From Rhodomicrobium sp. R_RK_3 (GTDB lineage Bacteria > Pseudomonadota > Alphaproteobacteria > Rhizobiales > Rhodomicrobiaceae), in assembly GCF_002198715.1 (NCBI RefSeq), contig NZ_MWLK01000031.1:44700-108699 (forward strand): a stretch of DNA of 64,000 nucleotides, in the 5' to 3' direction. The position numbers and the translations under genes are program-made. How positions within the stretch are numbered: position 1 is the first letter of the stretch; each line of letters opens with the position of its first letter. Shown here piece after piece: positions 1 to 9,171 of the stretch. The notes under the pieces are model-generated. The model was not told where the DNA came from. It worked only from the letters and a program-made list of their open reading frames with translations, and made no database searches.

Positions 1-33
1 TGGGCCCCGGCTCTAACGGCCGGGGCGAAGGAA
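1..33. repeat. Intergenic palindromic repeat, type B copy
   Basis: GCCCCGG (4-10) pairs with CCGGGGC (20-26). A nearly identical copy lies at 50608-50641, so this is a dispersed intergenic element rather than a unique terminator. The copy begins at the window edge and may continue to the left. Confidence 0.75.
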
Positions 34-157
34 TCGAAGTTTTGCAAAGGTCTTCATGGGGAAAGGGTGGCGCGCGTCCGCGCGCCGGGTGAGGGGGGAA
101 TGCCTATCCGTGTGGCGACGCCCTGACCTACGGATAGGGATTACCCCCTCACCCTAG

Positions 158-178
158 CCCTCTCCCCGTGGGAGAGGG
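158..178. repeat. Intergenic hairpin repeat, type A copy
   Basis: Perfect 9-bp inverted repeat CCCTCTCCC / GGGAGAGGG with a 3-nt loop, just downstream of the minus-strand glutathione transferase gene. Similar hairpins occur at 53368-53392 and 53442-53462. No T-run follows on either strand, so it reads as a dispersed palindrome. It may still act as a transcript-end structure. Confidence 0.65.
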
Positions 179-229
179 GACTCGGCTGCGGTTTGCGGTA
201 GGCCCTACGGCCCCCACCCACCGCCCCCG

Positions 230-859
230 CTAGGCGGCCTGCGCCGCGGCCAATTCCTCGTCGCGGGCGTTGATGCGCTGCAATGCGGGCCGCGCTTCAA
301 GGCGCTCGGCATAGGCCGTAAATTCCGGGCGCTTGGGGATGATGCCGAACATCATGCCGTAGCGCAGGGTCGAGCCCATCGAAATGTCGGCGGCGCTGAA
401 CCGGTCGCCCAGCAGATAGGGGCCGCGCGAAAGGGCGCCGCTGACCGTATCCATGACGGTGTCGAAATCGCCATAGCCGACGCTGCTGGCGGGCGCCGGA
501 TCGCGCTTGTAGGCCCTGTCGGTCATGGCCGGCTCGATGCAGCCCGGCCCGAAGAACAGCCAGCGCAGATAGGCGCCGCGCCTGGGGTCGCCGATGGCCG
601 GGGCGAGGCCCGCTTCGGGAAAGGCGTCGGCGAGATAGCAGCAGATGGCGGCGCATTCGGTGACCACCGTGCCGCCATGATTGATGGCGGGGACCTTGCC
701 CATCGGATTGACCGCGAGATAGCCGGGCGATTTCTGCTCGCCGGTCTTGATGTTCAGCAACTCCATGCGGTAGGGGACGGCGAGTTCTTCAAGCATCCAC
801 AAGACGACGCCGGCACGGCTGCGCGGCGCATGGTAGAAGACGAGATCCAGCTCGGCCAT
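230..859 (-). CDS. Glutathione S-transferase family protein
   Basis: 209 aa, about the usual cytosolic GST length. The N-terminal half is thioredoxin-like: it opens LVFYHAPRSRAGVVLWMLEE and carries the NPMGKVPAI loop with the cis-proline, then TECAAICCYLAD, which holds the glutathione gamma-glutamyl site (usual Glu-Ser, here Glu-Cys). The C-terminal half is helical, with GPYLLGDRFSAADI matching the GST N-capping box. Expected role: glutathione conjugation or thiol chemistry in the cytosol; the substrate cannot be read. It stands alone, divergent from nothing on its right and separated from the IalB-like gene by about 170 bp. Start ATG at 859 is preceded by a purine-rich stretch (GAAGGAGGAAAC) that is a good ribosome site. 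Confidence 0.9.
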   Translation of the reverse strand: MAELDLVFYHAPRSRAGVVLWMLEELAVPYRMELLNIKTGEQKSPGYLAVNPMGKVPAINHGGTVVTECAAICCYLADAFPEAGLAPAIGDPRRGAYLRWLFFGPGCIEPAMTDRAYKRDPAPASSVGYGDFDTVMDTVSGALSRGPYLLGDRFSAADISMGSTLRYGMMFGIIPKRPEFTAYAERLEARPALQRINARDEELAAAQAA

Positions 860-1030
860 TCTTGTTTCCTCCTTCTAGAGCCTTTGGCTCTACCCAGTCA
901 TGTCATCGTCCTTACCCCGAATTCGGTTCCAACCTTTCAGCCCGGGGCCGGTCATTGCGGAACATACGCCAAAACGACAAAGGCCGGCCACCTTTCGGCA
1001 ACCGGCCCAAATCCGTCAAACGAAAAGGTT

Positions 1031-1762
1031 TTACTGCTTTTTGGTTTCCGGCTGCTTCGCGCCGTCTTCCTTCGCCTTGTCGGCGAGTTCCTTCTGGCGC
1101 TTGTAGATGGCGACCATCAGGCGCTTGCGGGCTTCCTTGTACTTCTCATTGTCGACCGGCTTGCCGGCATAGGCCTTGTCGAAGCCGGTGAGCGGGACGG
1201 GGAAGCCGATGGCCTTGCCGGCGAGGTTGATCGCGGCGACCACGACCTGCTTGCCCTTGTTCATCTCGTCGATGATCTTGGCGCTTGCCTCGCCTTCGGC
1301 GGTGCAGCCGGCGGCATGGCAGAGCGTGAATTGCAGCTTCACCGGCTCGTTCTCGTCGACCTTCACCTGCACGCCCGGCGGCAGCGCCATGCCGAGCGGC
1401 ACCATGACCATGAGGGCCTTCTTATCCTGGCCTTCCACTTCGCGGATGGCGGCGGAGACGAGGACCATGCCGGTGTTGCCGTCCAGGCGCTCATGATGCG
1501 TCAGGCAGACATTCAGCTCTTTCTTCGGATCGGTGAGGTTGGGAGCCTTTTCGCAAAGCTTGACCCAGGCGCTCTGCGCCTCGCCGGCAGGCGCTTCCTT
1601 GCCCGCGGGAGCGGCGGCAGCGGCCGGCTTGGCGGCCGGTGCCTTCTTGTCCTGAGCCACGGCGGGCGATATCGCAAAGCCCGCAACGAGCGCCAGCGCC
1701 AAGGTCAAAAGACCAGCGCGCGCGGCGACTCCCCTTTTTTCTTTAACTCTCTCTGCATACAT
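1031..1762 (-). CDS. Invasion-associated locus B (IalB) family exported protein
   Basis: 243 aa. An N-terminal signal peptide (AGLLTLALALVAGFAISPAVAQ) is followed by a Lys/Ala/Pro-rich linker and the IalB domain, with paired cysteines in WVKLCEK, LNVCLTH and FTLCHAAGCTAEGEA. The tail is charged and Lys-rich. IalB proteins are periplasmic or envelope proteins of alphaproteobacteria, first linked to erythrocyte invasion in Bartonella; their biochemical role is unsettled. The reading frame is open up to 1912, but I place the start at ATG 1762 because GAAAGGTC lies 8 nt upstream and the signal peptide then sits at the N-terminus. Single-gene unit. Confidence 0.85.
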   Translation of the reverse strand: MYAERVKEKRGVAARAGLLTLALALVAGFAISPAVAQDKKAPAAKPAAAAAPAGKEAPAGEAQSAWVKLCEKAPNLTDPKKELNVCLTHHERLDGNTGMVLVSAAIREVEGQDKKALMVMVPLGMALPPGVQVKVDENEPVKLQFTLCHAAGCTAEGEASAKIIDEMNKGKQVVVAAINLAGKAIGFPVPLTGFDKAYAGKPVDNEKYKEARKRLMVAIYKRQKELADKAKEDGAKQPETKKQ

Positions 1763-2140
1763 AATCGTTTGACCTTTCACTTCGCATGCGGGCGTAAGTT
1801 GTCTTTCGAAGTCTGACAGTTTCCAAACCCCCGGCAGGTCATTACGGAATTCATTCGCTTCCGCGCTCCCCAAAACCCTCGGCTTGGCGATCTCTACCCG
1901 GCGTGGAACCATTCAAATAAGGCAATCCCATGACAGGTTTGCCTTGGAACGGTCCTGCTCCACAACTCCGTTGTGAGCGATCGACCAGCGGAATGCCCCC
2001 GCCCTGGACGGCCTTTCATAGCACGCTCGCAAAGGAAGGCGAGAGCAAAGGGGCATCAGTAAGACAGTTTTCACACCGAGAAAATGTGCTATGCGGTTGG
2101 CATTAGCGCGACCGGCTTCAACCGAACAAGTACGAGAGCC

Positions 2141-3970
2141 ATGAAGACCGCATCCGCCCGGGCGATCCGATGGACGATCGCCGCCCTTGCGTTCCTGATT
2201 TCCCCGATCTGCGCCGCCGCCGAGCCGCGCCACGGCATCGCCATGCACGGCGAGCCGAAATATCCCTCCAATTTTACCCAGTTCGATTATGTCAACCCGA
2301 ATGCGCCGAAATCGGGGCGGGCGACATTTGGCGTTCTAGGTTCGTTCGATAATCTCAACCCTTTCATCGTCAAGGGAAATACTGCGCCGGGAATGCGCGA
2401 ATACGTCTTCGAGAGCCTGATGGCCCGCTCGCAGGACGAGCCGTTCACGCTCTACGGTTTGCTGGCCGAGAGCATCGACGTGCCGGACGACCGTTCCTCG
2501 GTCACCTTTACCCTGCGCCCCGAGGCGCGCTTTTCCGACGGCCAGCCGGTCACCGTCGACGATGTAATTTTCTCGCTCGAATTGCTGCGCGAAAAGGGCC
2601 GCCCCAACCATCGCAGCTTCTATTCGAAGGTCGGCACGATCGAGCGCGTCGGCGAGCGCGGCGTCAAGCTGAGCTTCAAGGATGGCGGCGACCGCGAAAT
2701 GCCGCTGATCATGGGGCTGATGCCGGTGCTGCCGAAGCACCTGATCGATCCGGACCGCTTCGAGGCGACAAGCTTTGCCCTGCCGGTCGGCAGCGGGCCG
2801 TATCTGGCGACCTCGGTCAATCCCGGCTCCAGCCTGGTGCTGAAGCGCGACCCGAACTATTGGGGCCGCGACCTGCCGGTCAATCGCGGCAGCTACAATT
2901 TCGACGAGATCCGCTACGAGTTCTACCGCGACGCCAATTCCAAGTTCGAGGCGTTCAAGAAGGGCCTGTTCCTCATCAACGGCGAAGGCGATCCGGGCCG
3001 CTGGGCGCGCGAATATGATTTCCCCGCCGTGCTCGACGGCCGCGTCGTCAAGCAGGATTTCCACACCGGCACGCCGTCGGGCATGTCGGGCCTCGCCTTC
3101 AACACGCGCCGCCCGCTCTTCGCCGACCGCCGTGTGCGCGAGGCGCTGATCCTGCTGTTCGATTTCGAGTGGCAGAACAAGAACCTCTATCACGGGCTCT
3201 ACACCCGCATTCAGAGCTATTTCGACGGCTCGGAACTCTCCTCGCATGGCCGCCCCGCCAATGCCCGCGAGCGCGAATTGCTGGCGCCCTTCCCCGATGC
3301 CGTCACCCCCGAGGCGATGGAGGGCACGCTCACCCAGCCCGTCACCGACGGCTCGGGTCGCGACCGGGACAATCTGCGCAAGGCGCTGCAACTCCTGAAG
3401 GCCGCCGGCTATGAGCTGAACGCCGCCGGCAAGATGGCGAACAAGGCGACCGGCCAGCCCTTCAGCTTCGAGACGCTGGCGGCGACGCGCGACCAGGAGC
3501 GGCTGTTCCTCACCTATGCCGAGAACCTGCGCAAGGCGGGCATCGAGATCAGCATCCGCCAGATCGACTCGGCGCAGTACCAGAGCCGCAAGACCAATTT
3601 CGATTTCGACGTCATCCAGAACGGCTGGGGCGCGTCGCTGTCGCCCGGCAATGAGCAATTGTTCCGCTGGTCCTCGCAATCGGCCGACACCGATGGCAGC
3701 TTCAACTATCCCGGCGTGAAAAGCCCCGCCGCGGACGCCATGATCGCGGCCATGCTCGCCGCCACCGACCGCGAGGATTTCGTCTCCGCCGTGCGCGCCC
3801 TCGACCGCGTGCTGATGAGCGGCGACTATGCCGTGCCGCTGTTCCGGCTGCCGGCGCAATGGGTGGCCTATTGGTCCGTGCTGCATCACCCGGACGCAAC
3901 GCCGCTCTATGGCTACCAGATCGACACATGGTGGATCGACCCCTCCGCGCGGGCCGACGCGCAGCGGTGA
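2141..3970 (+). CDS. YejA-type ABC transporter periplasmic peptide-binding protein (SBP family 5)
   Basis: 609 aa, the usual size for the family. A signal peptide (WTIAALAFLISPICAAA) is followed by HGIAMHGEPKYP and FDYVNPNAPKSG, the conserved opening of the YejA/COG4166 oligopeptide-binding subfamily. The rest fits bacterial SBP family 5, e.g. FSDGQPVTVDDVIFSLELL and the DFDVIQNGWGAS segment. It should deliver peptides (YejABEF handles microcin C and antimicrobial peptides in other bacteria) to an inner-membrane ABC permease. No yejB/E/F permease or ATPase gene is adjacent, so the partner must lie elsewhere. Start chosen at ATG 2141, which puts the signal peptide at residue 1; the frame is open to 2084. 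Confidence 0.88.
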   Translation: MKTASARAIRWTIAALAFLISPICAAAEPRHGIAMHGEPKYPSNFTQFDYVNPNAPKSGRATFGVLGSFDNLNPFIVKGNTAPGMREYVFESLMARSQDEPFTLYGLLAESIDVPDDRSSVTFTLRPEARFSDGQPVTVDDVIFSLELLREKGRPNHRSFYSKVGTIERVGERGVKLSFKDGGDREMPLIMGLMPVLPKHLIDPDRFEATSFALPVGSGPYLATSVNPGSSLVLKRDPNYWGRDLPVNRGSYNFDEIRYEFYRDANSKFEAFKKGLFLINGEGDPGRWAREYDFPAVLDGRVVKQDFHTGTPSGMSGLAFNTRRPLFADRRVREALILLFDFEWQNKNLYHGLYTRIQSYFDGSELSSHGRPANARERELLAPFPDAVTPEAMEGTLTQPVTDGSGRDRDNLRKALQLLKAAGYELNAAGKMANKATGQPFSFETLAATRDQERLFLTYAENLRKAGIEISIRQIDSAQYQSRKTNFDFDVIQNGWGASLSPGNEQLFRWSSQSADTDGSFNYPGVKSPAADAMIAAMLAATDREDFVSAVRALDRVLMSGDYAVPLFRLPAQWVAYWSVLHHPDATPLYGYQIDTWWIDPSARADAQR

Positions 3971-4113
3971 TTCGGCCGCGCATTGCCGGCAACGCATTGG
4001 GATCGCTCGCGATCCTTCTCCTTCCATGATGCCGGCGCTGGCGGTATGATCCCCCGCATCATCGCCGGGAAAAGGGGAGCGGCCCGGCGAATCGAAATCA
4101 GGGGGATCACCGC

Positions 4114-4290
4114 ATGCGACTTACGCCGCCGACCACAATGACTCTGTTCGTCTCGATCCTGTTGGCCATTCTGGCCATTGTCGGCCAGTTCGTGACCGTC
4201 GTGTCGAACTACATCCCGGTCAGCATGTTCTGGGTGGCGATCATCGCCTATCTGGTGCTGCTGCTCGGCAATCTCGTGCGCGGTTTCTGA
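4114..4290 (+). CDS. 58-aa two-helix membrane peptide
   Basis: Short gene translating to MRLTPPTTM followed by two hydrophobic stretches: about residues 9-29 (LFVSILLAILAIVGQFV) and about 37-54 (MFWVAIIAYLVLLLGNL). They are joined by a short Asn/Tyr/Pro turn, and the peptide ends RGF. A strong ribosome site (AGGGGGA) lies 7-8 nt before the ATG, and the stop is 33 nt before the next gene on the same strand. I do not recognise a named family. Inner-membrane location is inferred from hydrophobicity; it may be co-transcribed with the TIM-barrel gene that follows. Confidence 0.7.
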   Translation: MRLTPPTTMTLFVSILLAILAIVGQFVTVVSNYIPVSMFWVAIIAYLVLLLGNLVRGF

Positions 4291-4323
4291 CGGCGGACGG
4301 ACGCAAAACCAACGAGGCCGGAC

Positions 4324-5235
4324 ATGCCAGCGCGCCATTACAGCATCGGTTACTCACTGCCGAATGTGGATGATTACGCGCTGGAAAAACTCGGTCCCGC
4401 GCTCGAGGAGGCGGAGCGTTACGGCGTCGATTATGTCGAGATCCCGCTCTATGCCACCGATGTCGTCGCCAATGGCCGCGTGCTGCCGGAGCGATTGCGC
4501 GCGGTCAAGGCGCTCACCGGCGGCCGCCCGTTCGGCTATACAATGCATGGCCCGCTCGGCCTCGACCTGATGGAGCGCGGCGCGATGGAAGCCATGCACC
4601 GGCAGGTGCTGAAGGCGCATCTCGACGTCACCGCGGAACTCGGCGGCGCGCATCTCGTCGCCCATTCCGGCCGCTTTGCCGAGGCGGACGGCGACAGCCC
4701 GGCGGACGCGCTCGCCCGCCAGCGCGACGCCCTCGCCGATATCGCCGATGAGGCGCAGGCGCGCGGCATTACCATCGCGGTCGAGAATCTGTTCGCCTCG
4801 CGGCCCGGCCTGGAGCCGCTGCTACCGTCGGAGCTTGCCGCCGAGATCGCCAAGATCGGCCATCCGGCGATCCGCGCCTGCCTCGATTTTTCGCACGGGT
4901 ACCTGGAGAGCACGCGGCGCGGCGCCGATTTCGTGACCGAGGCGGCGGCGCTGGCGCCATTTGCCAAGCATTTGCACGTACATGATTCTTTCGGCAAGCT
5001 CGGGGCATTCTTCCCCCACCGCGCCGAGCGTCTGGCCTATGGCATCGGCGATCTGCATTTGCCCTTCGGCCTCGGCTCCATCCCATGGGACGAACTGATG
5101 TCCCGCCTTGCCTTCCCCAGCGACCCTATCTTCATCTACGAACTCGCGCCGCCCTATTGGAGCGACCTGCCCTTCTGCCTCGAAAAGCTGCGCGAGCTTG
5201 CCGCCCGCGCCAATATCGGCGCGGCGCAGGGGTAG
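4324..5235 (+). CDS. Sugar phosphate isomerase/epimerase family (xylose-isomerase-like TIM barrel)
   Basis: 303 aa, AP-endonuclease-2/xylose-isomerase-like barrel. Visible metal-site elements include YVEIPLYA, GYTMHGPLG, HLVAHSGRFAE, GITIAVENLF (metal-binding Glu), ACLDFSHGYLES (Asp/His), KHLHVHDSFG (His-x-His-Asp) and the closing IYELAPPYW (Glu). This ligand pattern (E, D-H, H-x-H-D, E) is typical of divalent-metal sugar isomerases/epimerases. The substrate is not readable and inositol or hexulose catabolism genes are absent nearby. It follows the 58-aa membrane peptide by 33 nt and is followed by an intergenic palindrome at 5244-5290. Confidence 0.82.
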   Translation: MPARHYSIGYSLPNVDDYALEKLGPALEEAERYGVDYVEIPLYATDVVANGRVLPERLRAVKALTGGRPFGYTMHGPLGLDLMERGAMEAMHRQVLKAHLDVTAELGGAHLVAHSGRFAEADGDSPADALARQRDALADIADEAQARGITIAVENLFASRPGLEPLLPSELAAEIAKIGHPAIRACLDFSHGYLESTRRGADFVTEAAALAPFAKHLHVHDSFGKLGAFFPHRAERLAYGIGDLHLPFGLGSIPWDELMSRLAFPSDPIFIYELAPPYWSDLPFCLEKLRELAARANIGAAQG

Positions 5236-5243
5236 CGCTCAGC

Positions 5244-5290
5244 CGTCATCCCGGACACCGCGCAGCGGTGAGCCGGGCCGACGGATAGGT
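5244..5290. repeat. Intergenic palindromic repeat, type B relative
   Basis: Nested inverted repeats CCCGG (5250-5254)/CCGGG (5273-5277) enclose CCGC/GCGG. A close copy occurs at 50530-50573 downstream of the sensor kinase. It fills the gap between two convergent genes (stops at 5235 and 5293). Confidence 0.7.
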
Positions 5291-5292
5291 TT

Positions 5293-6420
5293 CTATCGCT
5301 GCGGCAGCGGAAAGCGCAGCTCCACCGGGGCGCCGTTTTTCAGGCCGTCGAACAGCACCAGCAGGCGGAGCGTCCCGCCATCCGCGCCGAGCACGGTCAT
5401 CGCCTCGGCCTTGGCCGGATCGCCGTCCTCATCCTCGACCGCATCCAGTTCGCCGATCGGGATCAGCGTGCCGGTCGGCCCGGCAACGAACACCTTGAAC
5501 GGCAATGGCTGCTCCTGCGCCGGTCCGGCGAGCACGACGAGGCGGCCGTCCGGCAGTTGCGCAAGGTCGCGAATTCCCATGCTTTCGCCGAGCGAGAGCG
5601 GCGTCACCTCGGGCGTGCCTTCGGCGGGCGCGTGGCCCGGCGCGAACAGCGCCGCCAGATCGGCGCCGACGAGATAGGCTTTGCCGTCGAGCGATGGCGC
5701 GCGCAGACCCGCGAGCAGCCGCTTGCCGTCGACGGCGACCCCTTCGACATTCAACCCGTTCTCCTCCGCGTCCAGCAGCTTGCCGAAAAACGGCGCGACC
5801 GGCTCGGCTTGGCGCAGGAGATCGGACAGCCGGTAGGTCAGCTCCACCGCCTCGGGCCATCGCGCCTCCGGCAAAATCTTGCCGTCCGCATCGACCGGGC
5901 GTCCGTCATCATCCACCTTGACGCGCCCCACCAGGAAGGACGACAGCGCGAAATCGCCGCTCTTGCGGGCGCGGCCGTGCGAGCCGGCGATGTAGAAATA
6001 GGGCGCGGCATAGGCCACCCCCTCGCCGTCGAATTCGCCGAATTCGGCGTCTTCGGCACCCTCCAGCTCCGGCCGGACACCCAAAAATCCCTCATGCGCC
6101 TCATCGCCGATCAGCTCGAGCACCGGGCCGGGCGTGATGGTCTTGCCCTTCAGCGTCGCGAATTGCGCCCGGCCGCTCTCGTCATTGACGAACAGGCACA
6201 CGCGGCTGCCGTCGGCGCGGGGCGGCATGCAGGCGACGCCGCTCAAATCCTTCGCCGCCTTGCCCGGCTTCTTGCCGACGAACTGGCCGTCGACCTTGTA
6301 TGCGATCTGCTCCTTAGGACTGGCGCTCACGCAAAACCCTCCGGCGATGATGGCAGCGGACATAGCGGCCGCGGCGATGGTGAAATTTCCGATCATGGCG
6401 GCGATTATGCGCCAGACCAA
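5293..6420 (-). CDS. DUF3616 domain exported protein
   Basis: 375 aa. An N-terminal hydrophobic segment (FTIAAAAMSAAIIAGGF) reads as a signal peptide. The body has repeated beta-strand stretches of DUF3616 type: DLSGVACMPPRADGSRVCLFVND, FDGEGVAYAAPYFYIAGSHGR, NVEGVAVDGKRLLAGLRAP, and a final LLVLFDGLKNG. A beta-propeller-like fold is the usual expectation and no enzyme activity is established. The start at TTG 6420 has AGGTGAG upstream; ATG 6396 is the alternative but has no visible ribosome site. It is divergent from the DUF2059-like gene. Confidence 0.75.
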   Translation of the reverse strand: MVWRIIAAMIGNFTIAAAAMSAAIIAGGFCVSASPKEQIAYKVDGQFVGKKPGKAAKDLSGVACMPPRADGSRVCLFVNDESGRAQFATLKGKTITPGPVLELIGDEAHEGFLGVRPELEGAEDAEFGEFDGEGVAYAAPYFYIAGSHGRARKSGDFALSSFLVGRVKVDDDGRPVDADGKILPEARWPEAVELTYRLSDLLRQAEPVAPFFGKLLDAEENGLNVEGVAVDGKRLLAGLRAPSLDGKAYLVGADLAALFAPGHAPAEGTPEVTPLSLGESMGIRDLAQLPDGRLVVLAGPAQEQPLPFKVFVAGPTGTLIPIGELDAVEDEDGDPAKAEAMTVLGADGGTLRLLVLFDGLKNGAPVELRFPLPQR

Positions 6421-6569
6421 AGCTGCTCACCTAGTGGAAACCCCATTCGGCGATAGTTCGGGAGGGAACCGCGCGCCGTGGTCTTAATTCAGCTCTTTGC
6501 GTGACCGACTGTCCCGCCGGGCCGAATTGCGCTAACAAGCGATCGCCGCCGTCGAAAAGGAGAATGCCG

Positions 6570-7793
6570 ATGCCACGCTTGAAAGCCGCATTCCTCGCCC
6601 TGGCGCTCACGGCCGGCAGCCTCGTCCCCCTCGCCGCCCAGGCGCAGGAAAGCTTCGCCGAGAAGCAGCGCGTCATTGCCGGGCTCATCAACGAAGCGCT
6701 GATCCCGTCGCGGCTGCCGGAAGTTTACGCCGATTTGCGCCGCTCCGTGCGCGAGGTCTACCTGCCCCTGATGCGCGACGAACTCGTCAACGGCATCCCC
6801 GGACGCCCGGCGCCCGAGCCCGAATTTGCCGACCAGCTCGCGAAAATGGCGACCTTCCTCGACTATTCGCTGCGCGCCAGCGACGAGCTTGCCCCGGTGC
6901 TCGAGGCGAGGCGCGACGAGATCGTCGGCGATATCGCCGGGCTGCAGGCCAAATATCTGACCGGCCCCGAGATCAAGGCCATGCGCGAACTGCTCGACAT
7001 GCCGGCGATGCGCAAGGTGTTCAACACCGTCTATGCCGCCTCGCGTCTCTTCACCAACTACTCCTATGAGGAGGTGCGCAGCTATTACGCGCTGTCGGTG
7101 TGGATGAAGGAGCTGACATTCGACATGGAGAACAACCCGCTCACGCAGCCGAACGCTCCTACGCCCTCGCCCGCCAAGATCGCCAAGGCGCAGGCGGTGA
7201 TGACCGATCTGCTGCGTGTCTCGCGGCTCGACGACATGGTCGCCGACCTCTCCCGCTTCGCCAAGGAGGTGCAGGCGACCAAGTCGCTAGTCCCCGAATC
7301 CGAGCGCGAGGGCGTGCGCGAGAATGTCGAGCAATTCGAGTTCTTCTACAATTTGCAGAAGTCGATCGTGCTGGCGGCCGGCCCCTCGATCCTGGCCGCC
7401 TCGCTCACCGAGGACCAGCTCGCCAAGCTGCATCTGCTGGTGTTGTCGCCGGTGTTTTCCAAGTCCTTCGGGATGCTGCATGAGGTGGTGCGCTCGGCGA
7501 CGTCGTTCACCGGGCAGGATCTGGACGCTCTGGAGCGCTTCAAGACCGACGCCGAGAAGAACAAGCTCTTCCCCGACCGCAGCCCCGAGGTCGAAGCGCA
7601 ATTCGAGGCCGACGCCAAGGCGCTGGGCGAGAAATGGCGCGACCAGTTGCTGGCGAGCCTCAAGCCGGAAACCCGCGCCGGGCTGGAGCGGTCATTCGAG
7701 GCGCTGGAGGCGATGAAGGAGAAGGCGCCGAAGCGCACCGTGCCGAGGGAGAAGGTACATGATGAACCGGCGGAGGGGCAGCGGCAGTTGTAG
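6570..7793 (+). CDS. DUF2059-like exported protein
   Basis: 407 aa. Signal peptide MPRLKAAFLALALTAGSLVPLAAQAQ, then a mainly helical protein. The stretch around AGLQAKYLTGPEIKAMRELLDMPAMRKVF, followed by aromatic-rich ASRLFTNYSYEEVRSYYALSVWM, resembles DUF2059, a helical periplasmic domain of unknown role. A second similar helical stretch (SILAASLTEDQLAKLHLLVLSPVFSKSFGMLHEVV) suggests an internal duplication. The start is ATG 6570: AGGAG ends 7 nt upstream, whereas ATG 6564 would be only 1 nt away. Ends with a Lys/Glu/Pro-rich tail. Monocistronic as far as I can see. Confidence 0.65.
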   Translation: MPRLKAAFLALALTAGSLVPLAAQAQESFAEKQRVIAGLINEALIPSRLPEVYADLRRSVREVYLPLMRDELVNGIPGRPAPEPEFADQLAKMATFLDYSLRASDELAPVLEARRDEIVGDIAGLQAKYLTGPEIKAMRELLDMPAMRKVFNTVYAASRLFTNYSYEEVRSYYALSVWMKELTFDMENNPLTQPNAPTPSPAKIAKAQAVMTDLLRVSRLDDMVADLSRFAKEVQATKSLVPESEREGVRENVEQFEFFYNLQKSIVLAAGPSILAASLTEDQLAKLHLLVLSPVFSKSFGMLHEVVRSATSFTGQDLDALERFKTDAEKNKLFPDRSPEVEAQFEADAKALGEKWRDQLLASLKPETRAGLERSFEALEAMKEKAPKRTVPREKVHDEPAEGQRQL

Positions 7794-8043
7794 GCGGGGC
7801 TCCAGTCCCGACTGCATTCTCTTAATCACAGCAGATGCTGCAATTCGCGCTGTATTTATTAATCGGGGCGCTAGTATTTTATATTTGCTTTGCAGAAATG
7901 ATTTGCAACGATAGATGATAGCTTCCGCAATAGTGGATACTCCCTCCAATTAGGTCTATCCGTTGATCCCTGCCTGCGCGGACTGCCAGCGCGGGCATGG
8001 CTGTTTGGCGGCCCAGCGTTGGCCGGATCACCGGAGCGACATC

Positions 8044-9138
8044 ATGAAGATCAACGCCTCGAAACTCGCCGCCATCGCCGCCCCGCTTCTCGGCCTCTTC
8101 GCCCTCGCCGACCCGGCCAACGCCTGCACCCGCGCGCTCTATACCGGCTCGGACGGCACCGTCATCACCGGGCGGACGCTGGACTGGATGGAGGACATGT
8201 CGTCCAATCTCTGGGCGTTTCCGGCGGGGATCGCGCGCGACGGCGCGGCCGGGCCGAATTCCATCAAATGGACAGCCAAATATGGCAGCGTCGTCACCTC
8301 GGGCTATGAGGCGGGCAGCGCCGACGGCATGAACGAGAAGGGCCTCGTCGCCAATCTGCTCTATCTGGTCGAGTCCGAGTACGGCAAGGCCGATGCGGCA
8401 AAGCCCAATCTCTCCATCGTCGCCTGGCCGCAATATGTGCTCGACAATTTCGCCAGCGTCGACGAGGCGGTCACGGCGCTCAAGGCCGAGCCCTTCAACA
8501 TGCTGGCCCCGGCCCTGCCGAACGGTTCAGCCTCGGCGCTGCACCTCGCCATCTCAGACGGCACCGGCGACAGCGCCATCTTCGAATATGTCGCCGGCAA
8601 GCTGGTCATCCATCACGGCAAGCAATTTACGGTGATGACGAACTCGCCGACCTACGACCAGCAGCTCGCCCTCAACAGCTATTGGGAGTCGGTCGGCGGC
8701 ACGGCCTTCCTGCCCGGCACCAGCCGCGCGGCGGACCGGTTTGCGCGGACCTCGTTCTACCTGCCCTTGCTGCCGAAGCAGGCCGACAAGAGTTTTATCG
8801 CCGGCGTGCCGCAGCAATCCTTCGCCTTCCAGGCGGTGGCGAGCGTGCTCAGCCTCACCCGCTCCGTCAGCGTGCCGCTCGGCATCACCACGCCGAACCA
8901 GCCCAACATTGCCTCGACCATCTGGCGCACGGTGTCGGACCAGAAGAACCTCATCTATTATTTCGACTCCGCTACGCGCCCGAACACTTTCTGGGTGTCG
9001 ATCGAGAGACTCAACCTGCTGCCCGGCTCGCCGGTGCAGAAGCTGACGATCCAGAATGGCGAAGTCTTCTCCGGCGAGGTCGCCGAGAAATTTCAGCCGG
9101 CCGAGCCGTTCAAGTTTTTGCAGGCGTCGATTTATTAG
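8044..9138 (+). CDS. Linear amide C-N hydrolase (choloylglycine hydrolase / penicillin acylase V family), exported
   Basis: 364 aa Ntn-hydrolase. A signal peptide ends ...LADPANA, leaving Cys28 as first residue of the mature chain; in this family that cysteine is the catalytic nucleophile. Other active-site matches are GRTLDWMEDM (Arg/Asp), MTNSPTYD (Asn) and GTSRAADRFAR (Arg). Such enzymes cleave amide bonds of bile salts, penicillin V or N-acyl homoserine lactones; in a soil or plant bacterium AHL or another amide is as likely as bile salts. The start ATG 8044 has GGAG 7 nt upstream. Periplasmic location is inferred from the signal peptide. Confidence 0.87.
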   Translation: MKINASKLAAIAAPLLGLFALADPANACTRALYTGSDGTVITGRTLDWMEDMSSNLWAFPAGIARDGAAGPNSIKWTAKYGSVVTSGYEAGSADGMNEKGLVANLLYLVESEYGKADAAKPNLSIVAWPQYVLDNFASVDEAVTALKAEPFNMLAPALPNGSASALHLAISDGTGDSAIFEYVAGKLVIHHGKQFTVMTNSPTYDQQLALNSYWESVGGTAFLPGTSRAADRFARTSFYLPLLPKQADKSFIAGVPQQSFAFQAVASVLSLTRSVSVPLGITTPNQPNIASTIWRTVSDQKNLIYYFDSATRPNTFWVSIERLNLLPGSPVQKLTIQNGEVFSGEVAEKFQPAEPFKFLQASIY

Positions 9139-9171
9139 TTCGGCTCGGATGAGGACCATCCCCACAATCGC

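Noticed and set aside
2336-4027. 563-codon open frame antisense to the YejA-like gene
   Set aside because: High-GC shadow frame: composition of Arg/Ala/Gly with no domain pattern or ribosome site. The plus-strand protein is clearly real.
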